Assembly: GCA_022749755.1 (NCBI GenBank)
Contig: CM040448.1
Location: 5,640,481 to 5,704,480 of the forward strand
Reading direction: 5' to 3'
Length of the DNA: 64,000 bases
From: Azadirachta indica
Taxonomy: Eukaryota; Streptophyta; Magnoliopsida; Sapindales; Meliaceae
Shown piece after piece: positions 12,892-26,318 of this stretch (the first letter of the stretch is position 1; the number at the start of each line of letters is the position of its first letter). The notes under the pieces are model-generated. The model had not been told where the DNA came from, ran no database searches, and worked only from the letters and a program-made list of their open reading frames with translations. The translations under genes were made by a program, and so were the position numbers.

Positions 12892-13970
12892 CCTAACCTT
12901 GAAGTATATCTCGTAGTCTAAGATTCCATATCTATACATAGGGTTGTATCACATTTTCTAGAAGCTTTAATATTATTGATTGATGATTTCAAAAATAAAC
13001 AAAGGGGTAAATTTTAGTAGGCAAATTAATGTATGACTAATATAGATAAAATCATATATATGAAGATCAAGATAAGAATTATAGTAAAAATCTTCTAAAA
13101 TTTATAAATCTTTTTGAAAATTTATTAACAACTTATTGAATAAAAATATGATAAGCGCAAAGCTAAAATTTAGTGCAATTATAATGGACCACCACTTAAA
13201 AGTATTAAATAACATACATGCAAGATATCTACACTAAAACCTAGAGAATCTTAAAAAATCAATATGACATCAAAACTATCTATCCCTTAAAGGAGTCAGT
13301 AGAGTGAAAACAATACAACTATATATATTGTTTGACAAACTAACGAATTTTATAGAAGGATCCTTCATCTTCTCAGCCAAAAAAACCCACTCAAAATGGA
13401 CAAAAACATCAACAAAATTGATATGCATGTTTATTGGAAGATTTTCAAAGACTTGAGTCTAAAATCCAGTAAAACAAATGCATTGTACAATTTTGATTAC
13501 ACTTGGTCTAAAAAGAGTCGTAATGCGGTAATGGAGATGTCCAAGTATATCATCTATGCATTTTTCATCCTTATCATTTAGAGCAAGATCCATCTCAGTT
13601 ATACTTTGAAACATGCCAGGTAACTAATTCTTTAAATTAGAGCCACATAAAAGGCAAAAAAAAAAAATAAAGAAAGAATAATTAAAAAAAAAAAAGTTAT
13701 ATCCACGATGTGAAGAGCTTTAAATGAAAGCTTTATATGTGGAAAAATTTGTCCAACTTTACATCCTGTCACTACATGTTCAAGCACACCCCATTATAAA
13801 AATTCCTCTGACCAAACATTGCTATTACATTCTCTCATCTCTTCATTTGCAACGGTTCTTTTGCAGCCACAATCAATTTCAAAATTTTTGAATGACAGTA
13901 TATTACACATACAAACCTGATTATGTAAACACAAGATAAAACAAATGAAATAAAATGACAATAAGTTCAC
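12892..13970. other. Noncoding DNA, nothing recognised
   Basis: A 61-residue open frame at 13396-13581 has no family signature and no neighbouring exon that I could join to it. Two A-rich runs lie near 13656-13695. Confidence 0.4.
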
Positions 13971-15440
13971 TAAATTTCAAACTTGTTCAAGAACACTCTG
14001 CTGGCATTATCACTGTCTAAAATCTGTGAAAAAGTGCATCCATTTTCTCCCCTGTCATTAACCAAAAAGACACATTCAACTTGGTAAACTAATAATATGC
14101 TTTCAAAATGTATAAATATGGCACTAACATCATCCTTATAAAGATGAAAAGTAAATAAACCTCAAAAGTAATACACTGCTAATACCACAAAAACAAATGA
14201 AGACTTCAAAGATCATTATGTCTTCAAAAGATTTAAAAACATGGCATAACAAAGAAATAGTCAAAAATATGCCTTAACACCTACTTTCCATAAATTGATG
14301 TATAAATTCAAGACAATTCTACTTGGTATACGCTGAACATGATGAAAATAAAAAGATATTTACATAGTTACAAAAAGTTTAAATTAAATAGAAGTAAAAC
14401 AATAATGGTTAAAATTAATTAATAGCTTTAAAACAGGGGGAAATAACTAGAAAAAGTATGAGCCTATAATAGTTGCAATGAATAATCAAATCTTGAGGAA
14501 AGTGAATAACTTCAAATATTTCTTCAAAAGATAAAAACACATCACTTTCACTGTAAGCTCAAGAATCATGTCCATCTATATTCAATTAATATATGTGTGT
14601 AAATTCAAGAGAACACATGCAAAGCAAATAGTAAAAAATATGATGAGAGCGAAGGAGTACAAAAATGTAAAAGCCTATAAGAGTTGCAATGAAAATTCAC
14701 ACTATTGGAAAAAGCTAAGAACTTGAAAATACTAATACATAGAAACATGTTTTAAAAGTATAAATATGGCACTAGCATGTATATATATAAAGTTGAAATA
14801 TAAATAGACCTCAAAAGATAATCACACTATAAATCCCACAGAACAAATAAAGACTCCAACTCAAGGATTATAATAATGCCTTTGAAACATTTAAACAGAT
14901 CACCATAACATAAAAACAGTCAAATAGATATGCCTCTACGAAAGGACCATTTCCACCAACTTTCCATAAATTGATGTATTTTAAAACTTAAGAAGACACG
15001 TTCAAAATGTTAATACACAATGAAAGCAAAGGGATATGTACATCTCAAGTTTAATGAAAATAGAAATAGAAATAGAAACAATAATAGTGAGAATTATTAA
15101 TATTTTAAAACAATAGGTATCATCTCATCCATGTTGGAGATTAAAAAATCTAGTCTCAGATCAGCAAGTGGACTATGTTTCGAACACGAGACAAAATGGA
15201 TGGAATGAATAGAAAAAGGTATCAAAGTTATTAGAGTTGTAGTAAAAAATGAAAATTTGAAACATACAAATAAGTTGAAATACGTCCTCCGGCAATATAA
15301 ACACACGACAATATCAACATAAAGCCAAGGTATGCTTTGAACAAAAGGGTCATTTCAGCTATATCTAGTTCGCATATCAGTGTATGTGTTTAAACATCAG
15401 AAGACATATTCAACTAGAGAAGTAAAAAAAAATATACTAA
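13970..15440. repeat. Old array of diverged 0.3-0.4 kb tandem repeats
   Basis: A recognisable segment with CTTTCCATAAATTGATGTAT, followed by TTCAAGA/AAGA-CA words, recurs near 14290, 14955 and, more diverged, 14570 and 15360. A second segment, TATAAATATGGCACTA followed by ACCTCAAAAG, recurs at 14110 and 14770. A third, CCTATAA-AGTTGCAATGA, recurs at 14463 and 14673. Spacing is uneven (about 210-660 bases), as expected for a decayed tandem array. No coding signal. Confidence 0.6.
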
Positions 15441-17180
15441 TTAAATAAATTGATGATGAAGAAATAAAGAGTAAATGGAAGATCTATCAAATTATGTATT
15501 GAAGCAACTACTGCAACAACATGCTACTTTACAAACTATGAAACCATATCTTGATATAACCCAATCAGTTATATGACCAAGGGTTAATGTCTGCAGCATC
15601 ATCACCAACCACACTCTTGTGAAGCACCATGCCTCAGCACATTCCATTAACATAATTGTAGCTTTCACATGTTTTCGAACATTTAGGAATTTCTTTTTCA
15701 ATCTTTGAGAAAGACAAAGGTGCTGATAATTTAATCAAGATTTAGAAGAGTTATACACGCTATAAGTAGAGTAAGTTGCTAGAGAAGATAGGAAAAAGAA
15801 GAATGAGGAAAAGCATTCATCACTTAGTATGTGAATAATCTCCTTCAGTTAAATTTAGAAAATTTCCTTACCATTTTATTTTATAGTAGTACACAATACC
15901 ATAATGCATATATTAGATATATTGGGATGCATAATAATGGCACAACAGATACGCTTGTGTGGTCCATTCCCTAAATTAAAAAGAAAGAAATAAAAAAGAG
16001 AGAGATCTTTAAGTAGCAAAACATAATTGACAACAATACAAGCATGCATTTTAATGGTCTAGAAACAATTAAATATTAAATTTTCTTCCATCATCTACTT
16101 ATACAAATACAATTCCCTAGAAACCAAGACCTGTATGATTGCTTAAACCAACTAAGTTCTTGAAGCACACTATTGACAAAAAGATAGCATGCCTTGTGTC
16201 CTGTAAAATAGGGAAAACCCTTCAAAAGTTGAACACATACCGAATTAGCATTTAGCACCACATTAATTTTTGAAATTGCCTGAGCATAAGATTGGTATTA
16301 GAATAAATAAAATACCATTTATCTTTTCATGTTTTCTCCCCAGTAAAGTAGCTTACTGGTTTTGAGTTTTGCTCTTTTAAATAATTAAGTTTAACCCCAT
16401 TCCATTGGGCTCTATTACATTCCCCTTTCTATTAAAAATGTCAAAGAGGGAAATACAGTTATGCATGAAACAAGAGCAAATGGAGGATTTACCCCTCAAA
16501 ATAATTCAAAATTATAAAAATAGCAGTTGGAAAAACATGTAAGATTGGACATTTTCACCTATATAATCAATGAAATCACAAAAGCCTATATAGTTTAGCC
16601 ATCGGAGACACAGCAATCAAAATATCTCACTCATCAAATAAACGAAGGATATTCTTCTCACTTCAAAACACACACTTGTTTCAGCAAATCACAGCTATTG
16701 CAAGCTAGAATGGTTTTATCATCTAATGCAATTGATGAAATAAATTCAAAAATAGATATTGCAAATTTTAGCTAAAAATCAACTATGCTTTCTGAATCAT
16801 CCAAAATCTATTCAAAGAACAAACGGAAAGAAATTAAGTACGAGTATCATCCATTACTAGATCCAGATGAATTTAAATTTAAGCTCAATAATAAGGTAAT
16901 ATCCAAGGATGTCTACCTATTAATGAAGTTGCAACATGTTGTCAAAGAGAAAAGATACATACTATAAGAGATATAAGGTTTGCTACAATGAATGACTTTG
17001 ATGGATGAGGTCATTTTGCTGCTTGTTGCCTATTGAAACACACATAAGTGAACTACTCGAGTGTATGAATAATGTTTATACTGTTTTATGTTTAGCTATA
17101 ATTTCCCCTTTCTTAGCCTTTTATTTTGCTTGATTAATGTATTTTCATTCCATTACTATAATTTTTCCTGTAGTAACTTT
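15440..17180. other. Noncoding DNA, nothing recognised
   Basis: Weak open frames only (minus strand 15492-15701 and plus strand 16785-16967). Neither has a domain I recognise, and I could not extend either through credible splice sites. Confidence 0.4.
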
Positions 17181-17186
17181 TGGAAC

Positions 17187-17286
17187 TAAGTGAGAAAATG
17201 TCAAAATGGTCAAGCCAATCGATTTTGAGTGGAGCTTAAGTGAGAAAATGCCAAAATGGTGAAGCCACTCGATTTTGAGTGGAGTT
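17187..17286. repeat. Two-copy 50-bp tandem repeat
   Basis: Copy 1 (17187-17236) and copy 2 (17237-17286) share TAAGTGAGAAAATG-CAAAAT and CGATTTTGAGTGGAG. They differ at a few positions only, so the duplication is fairly young. No function is evident. Confidence 0.85.
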
Positions 17287-17750
17287 CTATGATTTTTACC
17301 TTTAAAGTAATGAGATATAAAGCAAAAATAACCATTGATAATCAATTAAAAAAGACATTAAGCTATGTGTAATGTTGGCTTAACAATGCAGCCAAGACAT
17401 TCTCCAGAAAAAGGGTTGTCAAAAAATGAGTAAAAGAGACATGGACATAAAGAAAAAGAAAGAAACCTAGTTCACAAAATGGTTATTTAAATTATAGGAT
17501 AAGGATCATAATAAATAGGACACTAGGATGATAACAAACTGAAAGCTAATAAAATACAAATATATAAGAACATGAGAGATCAATTTAAATAAGATGTATA
17601 TTTCCGATGTTACCTTTTTTTGGCTGGCGAAGTTCATTATTTTCAATAGTACTAGAATCTTTGATTATAAGATGAAAATCATAAGCTATCATCAAGATAT
17701 GCAATAAATAGATAATTATTGATAGTTAGGCTTACGAGAAAATGTCTCCA

Positions 17751-17981
17751 AGGGTCTGTTTGGCAGTGTTAATTACGAAATATAAATACGTATCCATGTG
17801 TTTGGCTATATGTTTTACTGGTGCTAATAAGATTTAATTAGGAGTGCGAATAGCACTTATAATGTTTTATGGATAACACTAATAAGCATTATAATGAATT
17901 TTACTAAAAGGTAATAATAAAAAAAAAAAAACCTAAAATATATAAGCTTTTTAGGTTCAGCACTCCAAACAAATCTTCAGA
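17751..17981. mobile_element. Possible hAT-like MITE
   Basis: The left end reads AAGGGTCTGTTTGGCAGTG. The right end, read in reverse, gives a similar GATTTGTTTGGAGTG near 17955-17981. The inner parts also pair weakly (AATAAG...CACTTATAATG words). The size of about 230 bp and the GTCTGTTTGG end suit small hAT-derived elements in plants, but no clean 8-bp target duplication was found. Confidence 0.35.
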
Positions 17982-18315
17982 CAATAGATTTAAAGAATTC
18001 TTACAATTATATTTATAGAAAAACGGCTAATCAGTAAAGTTTTCTTGCTATAAAGTAATTATATTCATTTCATTAAATTCCAATAAATTTTGCTTTAAAT
18101 GAGTTTATCATTACATAATCAACAACTGAATTTTAAAAACTTAAGAAGTAAACAATCAAAAATTAATTAACAAATATTGTAAGTATTTTCCAATTGGATT
18201 ATTGTAGTAGTTGATTGCAGGAGGAGCTCACGAGTTCAATGTCTTGACAGCTTGAAAAATCGTCGCAATATCCTCATATGATCATCGACAACGAAAATCA
18301 TGGGTGGCTGTTTAG

Positions 18316-18525
18316 TCAGATGGCAGAAATGTAAAAGAGAAAAGGTGAGAGAAGAGAAAAAAGAGGGTAGAGAAAGAAAAAAGGAGAGAAAATCATGGTA
18401 AAGAGGGAGAGAAGAGAAAAAAGAGAAAAAGAGGAAAGAAAATCACAGGAAAAAAAGAGAGAATAGATGATGACAAGAAAAAAGAGGAGAAATAGAGAAA
18501 AAAGGAGAGAAAAGAAAAATAAACT
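18316..18525. repeat. GA-rich purine tract
   Basis: About 210 bases of almost pure A and G on the plus strand, made of GAGAAGAGAAAAAAGAG-type units; the segment with AATCATGGTAAAGAG repeats with variation (AATCACAGGAAAAAAAG). Low-complexity sequence: the apparent phenylalanine- and serine-rich frame on the minus strand is an artefact of this composition. Confidence 0.75.
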
Positions 18526-18759
18526 ACATGTAGGGTTATTTTTGTTTTTCAATATTTAATATCAACTGTAATAAGGGTAAATCTGTCTTTTTGTATTTTC
18601 GTTAAAGATAACAGTGTTTTTACTATTAAAAGGGTTATTACTGATAGCTTTTTAAAAATTTAGGTTATCTGTCAAGATTATCAATAAATTTAGAGGTAAA
18701 GATGAAAATAATCCTAATAAAATAATATAAAAAATATAGAACATTAATATAGCCAAAAC

Positions 18760-18989
18760 TTCCAATCTTGACTAAATATATATATGGGAATACATTAATC
18801 TTACTCAAATAATTAATGTAAATTAATTGTAGTTGGAAGTTAAGAGCTGGTAGTTTAGGTTATATTAATGTTGTAATAATTTGTATTTTAAGTCTATATA
18901 TAGGCATGTTATGTACACCTCTTGTATCTAATTTAATTTTAATATAATCAAGTATTACAAATCATATTTTTCTCCATGAATCTTAACAT
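18760..18989 (+). repeat. LTR copy A with primer-binding site
   Basis: Ends AATCTTAACA at 18989, followed by a slightly mutated primer site (TAGTATCAGAGCT). The left end is degraded and its exact border is uncertain. The internal region of this unit runs to about 20220. Confidence 0.7.
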
Positions 18990-20220
18990 AGTATCAGAGC
19001 TAAAGTTTTACTTCTAACCTTCTTTTCCGGTGGTCTTTCTTCTGGTGCATGCGCTTCCATGGTGCATGCGCTACCACTTCCACTTTGTTGAACTCTTTAT
19101 TATTTTTCTTTTCTGGGTATTTTGCTTGGTCTTTGTGTAGACTTCGCTCCCATTTCTTTCGAATTTGATCTTATTTTTCAAAACTACTATCAGAGAAAAC
19201 ACATGATAGTCACTATCAGCTACTTATCAGTTCCGAGCGTAGGATTTATGCGCCACCATCACCACTGGTGAGTAGCTCACACAAGCAAAATGACCATTTA
19301 CAGTAGCACTAGAAGCAGCACACTCCGACAACATCTTTTTGGCCACCAATCTCTCCTTTTTGGCCACCAATCTCTACAGAAAATCCAAAAAAGAAGCTGT
19401 CCATATACCTTCAATCCAATAATAAAACAAAAATACAACACTAAATTCACATCAGGTAGTTGAATCTAATTTCAATAAGGTGGCTTTCTCTCTAGGAAAG
19501 CAATATATTCAGACTCTGTTTTTCCTTCTTGTCAATGCCGCACTCATGACTCCACTTTCTGCAATTGCCCACACTAAGTTGTGTTTATTTACTTTGTCTT
19601 TGGTAAATTGTGTTAAACTCCCATAGTTAATTTCATTCAGGTCTCTCAATCTTGTTATTTAGCAACGTCAATCTTTTGTCTTTTAGTGTTTTACTTCGTT
19701 CTATCTTTTACCTATTAGCCCTCACTTTCTGGGTTTTCTGTCATTTAAGCCCCCAATCAATTACAATTATGTCCTCAATAATATCTTTCTTATTCAATAT
19801 GATCCCTCTTATTTTCGATCTAATGATCCGGTTCTTTGAGAATCTCCTAGTTTCCTCGACTCTTTCGAAAGTCATTATTTTTCAATCCAATTCTAATGCT
19901 TCTTCTGAAGTTTCAATATAACTTTTTACACTTTTAACAGTTTCAATATAATTTTTTACTTATTTGAAAGTCTTAATATAATTTTCACTTATTTAAGAGT
20001 CCTAATATATTTTCTCACTTCTTTGAAAGTTCGACTTTATTTTTTTTTCACTCCTTCAAGAGTCTCTATCTATATTTCACTCCTTTAGGAGTCTTAATCT
20101 TATTTCTTTGTCTTTCCAAGGGGTCTCATATTCTTTTAAATGCTTTGGACTTATGTTTAGGTTAAAAACTTAAGTTTGCTTTGCTAACCAAATAACTCTT
20201 GCTATATTAATAATACATAA

Positions 20221-20419
20221 TCTTAATAAGATTATTAATGTATTCAAATAATTAATGAAGTTTGGTTGTAGTTGAGGGTTAAGAGTTAATAGTTTATGTT
20301 TTATTAATGTTGTAATAGTTTGTATTCTAAGCCCATGCATAGGCATGTTTTGCACACCTCTTTTATTTAATTCAATACAATCAACTATTAGAATCATATT
20401 TTCTCCACAAATCTTAACA
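20221..20419 (+). repeat. LTR copy B with primer-binding site
   Basis: Ends ATCTTAACA at 20419; the primer site reads TGGTATTAGAGTT. It serves as the right LTR of the unit starting at 18.76 kb and the left LTR of the next. Confidence 0.75.
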
Positions 20420-21399
20420 TGGTATTAGAGTTAATACTCTTCTAATCATCCATTGTACTAGTTTTCCCCTCACTCCCATCACCTCTCCTATTATAATTCC
20501 TTATTTTGCTATGCTCTTTAAAATTTTCAATATCTTGGTTTCTTTCACGGTTTTCTCAGAAAATTCAGTTTGAAATTCATTATTACCATCAGCAAGAATC
20601 ACCAAGCACAACTATCTTTTCTGTGTGTGGACTCACGATCCACTATCTTCTGTCATTGCATTATGGCACCGCCTACATCCATCGACTCACAACATGTTGG
20701 CCAATCCGATCTAGCTATTACCTCTTACATGCTCTCTCTCACAGCCGTTCGTCACCACAAAAATAGTCAATCCTTGGATATGTTGATCTCTGATCTATCC
20801 AATCTCTAGTGCATCCAGCCTCATCGTCAATGCCATTCAACTTGTCATCTATCTGTTATTCTCTCTATGGCCTCCATATCTCCTTTCCGGCCACCAATCC
20901 CTATGGCAAGCCCAAGTCAAAATCCATCATCCTTTCTTTGATACGGCCATTATTCATGTCTCACCACCGATGCCATTCAACTCAACATCCTCTTGCCGCC
21001 TTCATTTCTCTTTTCTGGCTAGATTGAATCTCAATCTTATGACTTGTGATGCATCATTTTCTAGCTCTATCTCTTTTTCATGCAGCCCAATAAAACTCTC
21101 TATTTCTTCGTCCAGAATCTCTAGATATCACCCAATCTAGCATCCATTTCATTGTCTTTATTTCAAATCACTTTTCATCCTTTATTATATTTTATAATTT
21201 ATATCCACAAATAGTTTATCGTTCAACTCCCAACTTGTGTGGTCAATTTTATTCAGGTCCTTTAACTTTGTTATTTAACACTACTTACTCGTTTATCTCT
21301 TAGTGTGTCTTTTGTCTTTTATCTATCAACCACAATAATTTAAGATGTCTTGTCTTCAAGTTCCTAGTCAATTACAATCATGTCCTCAGCATTATCCCA

Positions 21400-21715
21400 C
21401 TCGTTCAATTCGACACCTCTTATTTCCCTACTCTTTCACGAGTCTTCTAGTTTTCCCGACTCATTTGAGAGTTCTTGACTCTTTTGATAGTCTTTTGTCT
21501 TCCAATCTAGTGTTTATGCTCCTTTAGAGTTCCAATCCAACTTTTCACTCATTCGGGAATCTTAATCCCACTTTCACTCTTTCAGGAGTCTTAATCTATC
21601 TTTCACTCCTTTAGGGATTTATTTTACTCCTCTGAGAGTCCTAATTTGTCTTTCACTTCTTTGTGACTCTCTTTCACTCCTTTGAGAGTCTCTATCTTAT
21701 TTTTCTTTATCTTTT
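21400..21715 (+). repeat. Degenerate ~30-bp tandem repeats in the retroelement interior
   Basis: Copies of a TTTCACTCCTTTGAGAGTCT-like unit, spaced about 28-32 bases, stack next to the polypurine end of the element. The same array occurs in the other units: about 19830-20120, 23150-23335 (inverted), 25790-26040, 27290-27400 and 27690-27950. It is therefore a conserved part of the family and not a local accident. Confidence 0.75.
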
Positions 21716-21782
21716 CAAGGGTCTCACATTCTTTTAAATGTATTGGATTTATTTTTAGACTAACTTGACTTTGAAGAGGTGA

Positions 21783-21955
21783 TGTTAATATTTTTAATGC
21801 ATTCAAATAATTAATGTAGTTTGATTTTAGTTAGGAATTGAGAGTTGGTAGTTTATGTTTATATTAGTATTATAATAATTTGTATTCTAAACCTATATAT
21901 AGGCATGTTATGTACACATCTTGTATTCAATTCAATACAATTAAATATTATGTGG
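21783..21955 (+). repeat. LTR copy C, 3' truncated
   Basis: Starts TGTTAATATT just after the internal repeat region of unit B. It breaks off after the CAATACAATTAAATATTA segment, with no primer site, where unrelated sequence begins. This is the left breakpoint of the inverted block. Confidence 0.7.
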
Positions 21956-22884
21956 CTACTCATATTCAAATTGGGCTGATGATCTCACTTACTATCGTTT
22001 TACTACTAGTCAATGTATTTTTTTGGGAAACTCACTCTTTTCTTAGAAATGCTAGAAGTAAACTGTTGTTACATGCTCTAATACTAGATTGATGATGCAA
22101 AACAACAAAATTCAAGGACCTTAATGAAATTAACCATAACAGTTGAACGAAGTTTACCAAAACAAAGTTAAGTAACCACTACTTGGTGTAAGCAATTGCA
22201 GAAAGTGGACTCATGAGTGCGGCATCAATAGGAAAGAAAAAGAGAGCTCCAATAGATAGCTATATATGCTAGAGAGAAAACTACTTACTCCAAATTAGAT
22301 TCAGCTCAGACGCCAATTTAATGTTGCATTTTTTTTTTATTTAATGGATTGAAGATAGATGGACATCTTCTGTTTTCGATCTATTGTAAAGGTTGGTGGC
22401 CGAGAAGGAGATATAAAGGCCATAGGGAGGGAGGATGCTAGATAGATGATAAGTTGATTGGTATTAGTGGTAAGGTTGGACGCTCCAGAGAATGGATAGA
22501 TTGAAAACACAAAGATGCAATTGAACATGTTCTTCATCTACAATGAATAATGACGCATGCAAAGAAATGAAGACCAAATTCTAATTATGTGGTATCTTTT
22601 GAGTTTTCTTTGAGTGGTAGCGTTTTATGGTAGTGGCACCTGTGGCGCAAACGTGCAATGAATGGTGACTTTTACTAATAGTAATTCAGAAAATTAAGCC
22701 AAATCTAGTAGATTTTGACAAGTTTGAAAATAAGCAAAATAGATTTTTAACTAATAGAGTGAGGCAGCCGAAGTGGCAGTGTGTGCACAACAATGGTGCA
22801 AGGGCCGAAAGAGAAACTACGATGCACGCACCAAAAGAGAAACTAGCGTAAGAGAAATTCATAAAAGCCTTGGCTCTGATACCA

Positions 22885-23081
22885 TGTTAATATTTGTGGG
22901 GAAAATATAATTCAAAATACTTGATTTTATTGAAATTGAATTGATACAAGAGGTGTACATAACATGCCTATATATAGGCTTAAAATAAAAACTACTACAA
23001 TATTAATATAACCTAAACTACCAACTCTTAACTCTACAACCAAATTAGATTAATTATCTAAATGCATTAATAATCTTAACA
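22885..23081 (-). repeat. LTR copy D, inverted, with perfect primer site
   Basis: Minus-strand LTR of 197 bp. The primer site GGTATCAGAGCC (22872-22884, on the minus strand) is intact and a polypurine tract of six Gs abuts the other end at 23082-23096. It is shared between two inverted units, with internal sequence on both sides. Confidence 0.8.
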
Positions 23082-23924
23082 CCCCCCTTAAAACTCAAGT
23101 TAGCAAAGCAAACTTGAGTTTGCAACCTAAAGATAAGTCCAAAACATTTAAAAGAATATGAGACCCCTTGAAAAGACAAAGAAAATAAGATTGAGACTCT
23201 TAAAGGAGTGAAATATAGATAGAGACTCTCAAAGGAGTGGAAAAAATAGATTGGAACTTCCAAAAGAGTGAGGAAACATATTAGAACTCCCAAAAAAAAG
23301 TGGAAATGAGATTAAAACTCCTAAAGAATCATGTTGATTTAATGTTACATTTTTATTTTATTTATTATATTAAAGATATATCGACAACTTCTGTTTTGGA
23401 TTTGCCGTAGAGATTGGTGGTCAAAAAGGAGATACGGAGGCCATAAAGAGGACAACAGATAGATGATGAGTTGATTGGTCCAGGTGGTGAGGTTGGGCAT
23501 ACCAAAGATTGACCAGATCAAAGAGGGAAAAGGGAGAGTGAATGTTTTCTTCATCGACGGCAAAGATGGTCTGTGCAAGATAATGGAGATCACAATCAAA
23601 CGGATCAATATCGTCTGAGTGTGCTGGGTCTAGTGGTGTCATAAAGGGTTGTCTTTCGTCTTGCATATGTGAGCAATTTGCCAGTGGTGATGGTGGCATG
23701 TAAATCCTATGCTCAGAATTGATGGGTAGCTGATAGTGACTTTGATGTGTTTTCTCCAATGGTAGTTTTGAAAAATAAAGTTAGATTCGAGAGAAACGAG
23801 AGTGAAGTCTACACAAAGGTTGGAAAAATTTGGAAGCCAAGCAAAATACCCAGCAAAGAAAAACAATTTGGAAGAAAGACCATTCGAAAAAAAGGTTAAA
23901 TATAGAATCTTAGCTCTGATACCA

Positions 23925-24114
23925 TGTTAAGATTTGTAGAGGAAAATTTAATTCATAATACTTGATTATGTTGAAATTAAATTAAATACAAAAGGCATAC
24001 ATAACATGCCTATATATAAGTTTAAAATACAAACTATTACAACACTAATATAACCTAAACTTCTAACTATAACCCAATTACGTTAATTATTTGAATACAT
24101 TAATAATCTTAACA
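23925..24114 (-). repeat. LTR copy E, inverted
   Basis: Minus-strand LTR of about 190 bp with both inverted ends visible (TGTTAAGATT and AATCTTAACA as seen on the plus strand) and primer site TGGTATCAGAGCT at 23912-23924. Its 5' end lies directly against the plus-strand copy F, giving a head-to-head LTR pair. Confidence 0.8.
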
Positions 24115-24331
24115 AGATTGGACTGTATCAATACTCTTATATATGTGTATTCAAATAATTAATGTAGTTTGGTTTGTAGTTGGGAGGAGTTGAAAGTTGG
24201 TAGTTTATATTATACTAATGTTGTAATAGTTTGTATTTTAAGCCTATATATAGGCATGTTAGTTACACCTTTGGAATTCAATTCAATATAATCAATACAA
24301 TGTATCATACTTTTCTTCACAAATATTAACA
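24115..24331 (+). repeat. LTR copy F, head-to-head with copy E
   Basis: The first ~45 bases are altered relative to other copies; the standard sequence resumes at TATTCAAATAATTAATGTAG. It ends AATATTAACA at 24331 and is followed by a mutated primer site (TGGTATTAAAGGC). The longest internal segment of the cluster (to 26119) follows. Confidence 0.7.
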
Positions 24332-26119
24332 TGGTATTAAAGGCAAAGCTCTTATAGATTTCTCTTGTGCTAGTTTTTCTTCCGACGCATACACCACCAT
24401 GGTGCATGCACTATTGCTTCCAATGCCTCACTTTATCAGTTAAAAATCTATGTTGCTTGTTTTCAAATTTTTTTGGCATTTTCTTGGTTTTCTGGCATCT
24501 TTCGACCTAACCGTCAGTCAAGGATATAGGCACTAATAAATAATAGCCAATCTTGAACATCACATGCTACCATAGAAGACATCAGTTTTCATCACCACCA
24601 TCACCATTACACTTAGAAACATCCAACCTAGTTGCCGATAGCCTACGATTAACAACAACATATGTCTGTTTGACTCATACATTACGATAGAAATCAGAGC
24701 ATGTATGCCATATGCCACCACTATCTGCTGTCGATTTGTCAAACTACCATTCATAAAAAACTTAAAAGACACCACACAGTTGGAATTCGGCATTTGTTTC
24801 TTCACATGCACCGTTTTTCTCCGCAGGCGAAAACCACGTCTGATTGCATTTTTGTGTTTTCGATCTGTCCATTCTCCGGCACATCCAACCTCACTACCGA
24901 TACTAATCAACTCGTCATCTATCTACCGTCCTCTTTATGGCCTCCAAATCTCCGTTCTAACCACCAATCTCTACAAAAAATCTAAAACAAAAGCTATCCA
25001 TATATCTTTAATCCAATAAATAAAACAAAAATGCAACTGTAAATCAACATTAGGCAACTGAATTTAATTTCGATCGGGTGGTTTTCTCTCTTGCAAAGAA
25101 ATCTATTCGGGCTCCTTTTTTACTTCCCATCGATTTCGCACTCGTTACTCAACTTTTTACAATGCCCACGCCAAGTCTTGTTTACTTTAACATTGTTTTA
25201 GTAAATTACGTTTAACCTTATGGTTACTTTCATTTGGGTCCTTAAATTTTGTTATTTAGCACAGTCAATATCTTGTATTTTAATGTCTTTCTATCTTTTA
25301 TCAATTAACCCCCTAATTCCTAAGTTTTCTATCATTTAAGTCCCAATTAATTACAATCATGTCCTCAACAATATCTCTCTTATTCATAACTTAACAAATA
25401 ATTAATTTGTTAAGTTATGAATGTATTAATACAATTTATTTCTTCAAATTTATTTCCCTACAACGCATGCACCATTATGGTGCATAAATTGCCACTTTCG
25501 CTGCACACCTTTGTTTCTTCTATTTTAATTTTTGTTCAATTTTCTACATTTCTTATGCCCTATTTTTTTTTTCACATTGGTTCATCCTCTAGCCAATCTG
25601 ACTTTACTTTCAGCATCACCATTAACAACTAGTCCGATCATAAACTCTCTTTTTCCTATATCTGGCAATCATTTTAGGTCAATCTATCCTTTAGTTTTGA
25701 TCTAGGCATAATCCGATAATCAAACATGATCTAACAGAGAAATTCGGCAATTTGACATTTGATTACTCTCTTTTTCTTTGCCATATGGTCAAATTTTGAC
25801 TTCTTTGAGAGTCGTAATCCAATTTTTTAGTCTAATTTTATACTCCTTTGAGAGCTCCAATCCAATTTTTCACTCCTTTTAGAATTTTAATTCAATTTCT
25901 CTATCGTTCAGTAATCCTAATATGTTGTATCACACCTTTGAAAGTTTCAATCCAATTTCTAACTCCTTCGAGAGTCTCAACCTATATTTCATCACTTAGG
26001 GATCTAATTCTTATTTTTCTATGTCTTTTTAAAGGGTTTCATAGTCTTTTAAATGCGCTGAATTTATTTTTAGATTGCAAACTCAAGTTTGCATTATTAA
26101 CATCAGTTTGAAGGTGGGG

Positions 26120-26318
26120 TGTTAAAGATATTAATGACATGTTGTTGGTTGTTGTGGGTTGATAGTTACGAGTTGGAAGTTTATATTAATATTTAATATT
26201 TTATATATTATTTTATTGTCATTGTAAGCCTATATATATGCACCTGTTGTACTTAATACAATCAATCAAGAAAATCAACACAATTATTATCATATATTTT
26301 TTTCCACAAATTTTAACA
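26120..26318 (+). repeat. LTR copy G, diverged
   Basis: Starts TGTTAAAGATA after a GGTGGGG polypurine remnant and ends ATTTTAACA, followed by CAGTATCAGAGCC. It is more diverged than the other copies, with an AT-rich replacement in its middle, so it may be an older subfamily. Confidence 0.7.

Noticed and set aside
18316..18552. A phenylalanine/serine-rich frame
   Set aside because: It is the complement of a pure GA tract.
24560..24910. A 116-residue frame inside the LTR cluster as a possible gag
   Set aside because: It is not preserved in the other units of the same family and shows no nucleocapsid zinc knuckle or gag phrase.
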